The notes below the pieces were generated by a model, which saw only the letters and a list, made by a program, of their open reading frames with translations, made no database searches and had not been told where the DNA came from. Below are positions 22,174 through 22,538 of a stretch of 22,538 bases of DNA, piece by piece (the stretch's first letter is position 1; each line of letters opens with the position of its first letter). The stretch is from Bacteroidales bacterium UBA6828 (lineage in GTDB: Bacteria > Bacteroidota > Bacteroidia > Bacteroidales > Paludibacteraceae): the NCBI GenBank assembly GCA_002452095.1, contig DKEG01000045.1:1-22538 (forward strand), given 5' to 3'. The translations under genes and the position numbers were made by a program.

Positions 22174-22201
22174 CACCGTCTTTCGAAAGAATGGCGGTGC
22201 A
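22172..22201 (+). other. Hairpin at the expected 5' end of the last transcript
   Basis: TGCACCG (22172-22178) pairs with CGGTGCA (22195-22201), and between them TCTTTCGAAAGA (22179-22190) is a perfect 12-base palindrome. The structure begins right after the -7 box and might stabilise the 5' end of the transcript. Confidence 0.55.
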
Positions 22202-22277
22202 TTTGTTTCCGCCACATCGCAAACGAGGCTCGCGATGTCAAAGAAACAGCCCAACCAACAAACCTAAACCACAAGAC

Positions 22278-22319
22278 CCGCTCTGCATTTCCCCCTTTGA
22301 AGGGGGACTAAGGGGGTCT
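22278..22319 (+). repeat. Interspersed G/C-run repeat, second copy
   Basis: The sequence CCGCTCTG, CATTT, CCCCCTTTGA, AGGGGG, then ACTAAGGGGGT parallels 6448-6490. CCCCCTT/AAGGGGG makes a small hairpin with a short loop. It lies in the leader of the last gene, ending about 15 bases before the ATG. Confidence 0.7.
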
Positions 22320-22334
22320 GAAACCTAAACTACT

Positions 22335-22538
22335 ATGTCCAAAATCAAACTCGAAGTCCCCTTCCAATCCTTCAGGGGCAAAGTCTGCAAACACTCGCAG
22401 ATTATCTTCAAGCAGATGTACGGCACACGCTTCACCTCACAAATCTGCAACCCCTACACGGGCGCACCCTCCGAAGCGCAGACCGCACAGAAAAACAAGT
22501 TCAAAAACGCACAAGCAGCTGTCAAAGCACTCTCCGCA
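22335..22538 (+). CDS. Hypothetical phage-type protein, N-terminal part; runs off the window
   Basis: The frame opens at ATG 22335 and stays open for 68 codons to the window end. It begins MSKIKLEVPFQSFRGKVCKH and contains a KMYGT-like YGTRFTSQICNPYTGAPSEA segment and a Lys/Ala-rich helix (QKNKFKNAQAAVKALSA). The layout (a short N-terminal beta part, two Cys, then a lysine-rich helix) resembles hypothetical proteins I recall from Bacteroidota phages and islands, next to structural genes. No function is proposed. It is preceded by the promoter-like box at 22166-22173 and the repeat at 22278-22319. Confidence 0.7.
   Translation, partial: MSKIKLEVPFQSFRGKVCKHSQIIFKQMYGTRFTSQICNPYTGAPSEAQTAQKNKFKNAQAAVKALSA

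Overview
The window looks like a chromosomal segment from a Bacteroidota bacterium, most probably of the order Bacteroidales. The clearest sign is the promoter type: TTTG, 20 bases, then TAnnTTTG, the Bacteroidota -33/-7 signature, appears at eight sites with full or near-full match and at several more with only the -7 half. Other signs are the general lack of Shine-Dalgarno sequences, a lipoprotein RND membrane-fusion subunit, a DUF362 lipoprotein, and IS3 and DUF4372-type IS4 transposase relics. The species cannot be named from the sequence.

Region 1 (1-8.0 kb, intact, + strand): a structured ~205-nt candidate RNA with its own promoter and terminator; a Crp/Fnr-family regulator; an aldo/keto reductase; and a complete tripartite RND efflux system (membrane-fusion lipoprotein, inner-membrane pump, outer-membrane factor). 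A Crp/Fnr-like palindrome overlaps the regulator's stop codon and sits near -42 of a promoter that lacks a proper -33 box. This suggests that the regulator activates the reductase-efflux operon. The operon ends in a 21-bp hairpin.

Region 2 (8.0-10.1 kb): phage-like cargo on the - strand. Three genes with overlapping ends (DUF4417-like, a His-rich small protein, a possible partner) are followed by a second candidate small RNA (+) and a small conserved-type hypothetical gene with a perfect promoter.

Region 3 (10.2-13.9 kb, - strand): a DUF362 lipoprotein and threonyl-tRNA synthetase (thrS). The thrS terminator and the promoter of the DUF362 gene overlap.

Region 4 (13.9-17.3 kb): a graveyard of mobile DNA. 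It holds an IS3-family element with two in-frame stops and a frameshift, a 40-bp near-perfect palindrome, a five-copy 11-bp direct repeat, about 400 bp of noncoding DNA packed with hairpins and a degenerate duplication, and a truncated IS4 transposase with an internal stop.

Region 5 (17.3-22.5 kb): remains of a prophage or phage-like island. On the - strand lie a truncated terminase C-terminal domain, an LRR protein with a phage-style N-terminus and a strong Shine-Dalgarno, a frameshifted D12-class DNA adenine methylase, and a thymidylate-synthase-fold protein carrying the Asn-to-Asp change typical of dCMP hydroxymethylases. On the + strand are three small genes, each with its own promoter; the last runs off the window. 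The most interesting content is the methylase/hydroxymethylase-like pair, the Crp-operator-efflux layout, the two candidate small RNAs, and the noncoding repeat block at 15.35-16.09 kb.
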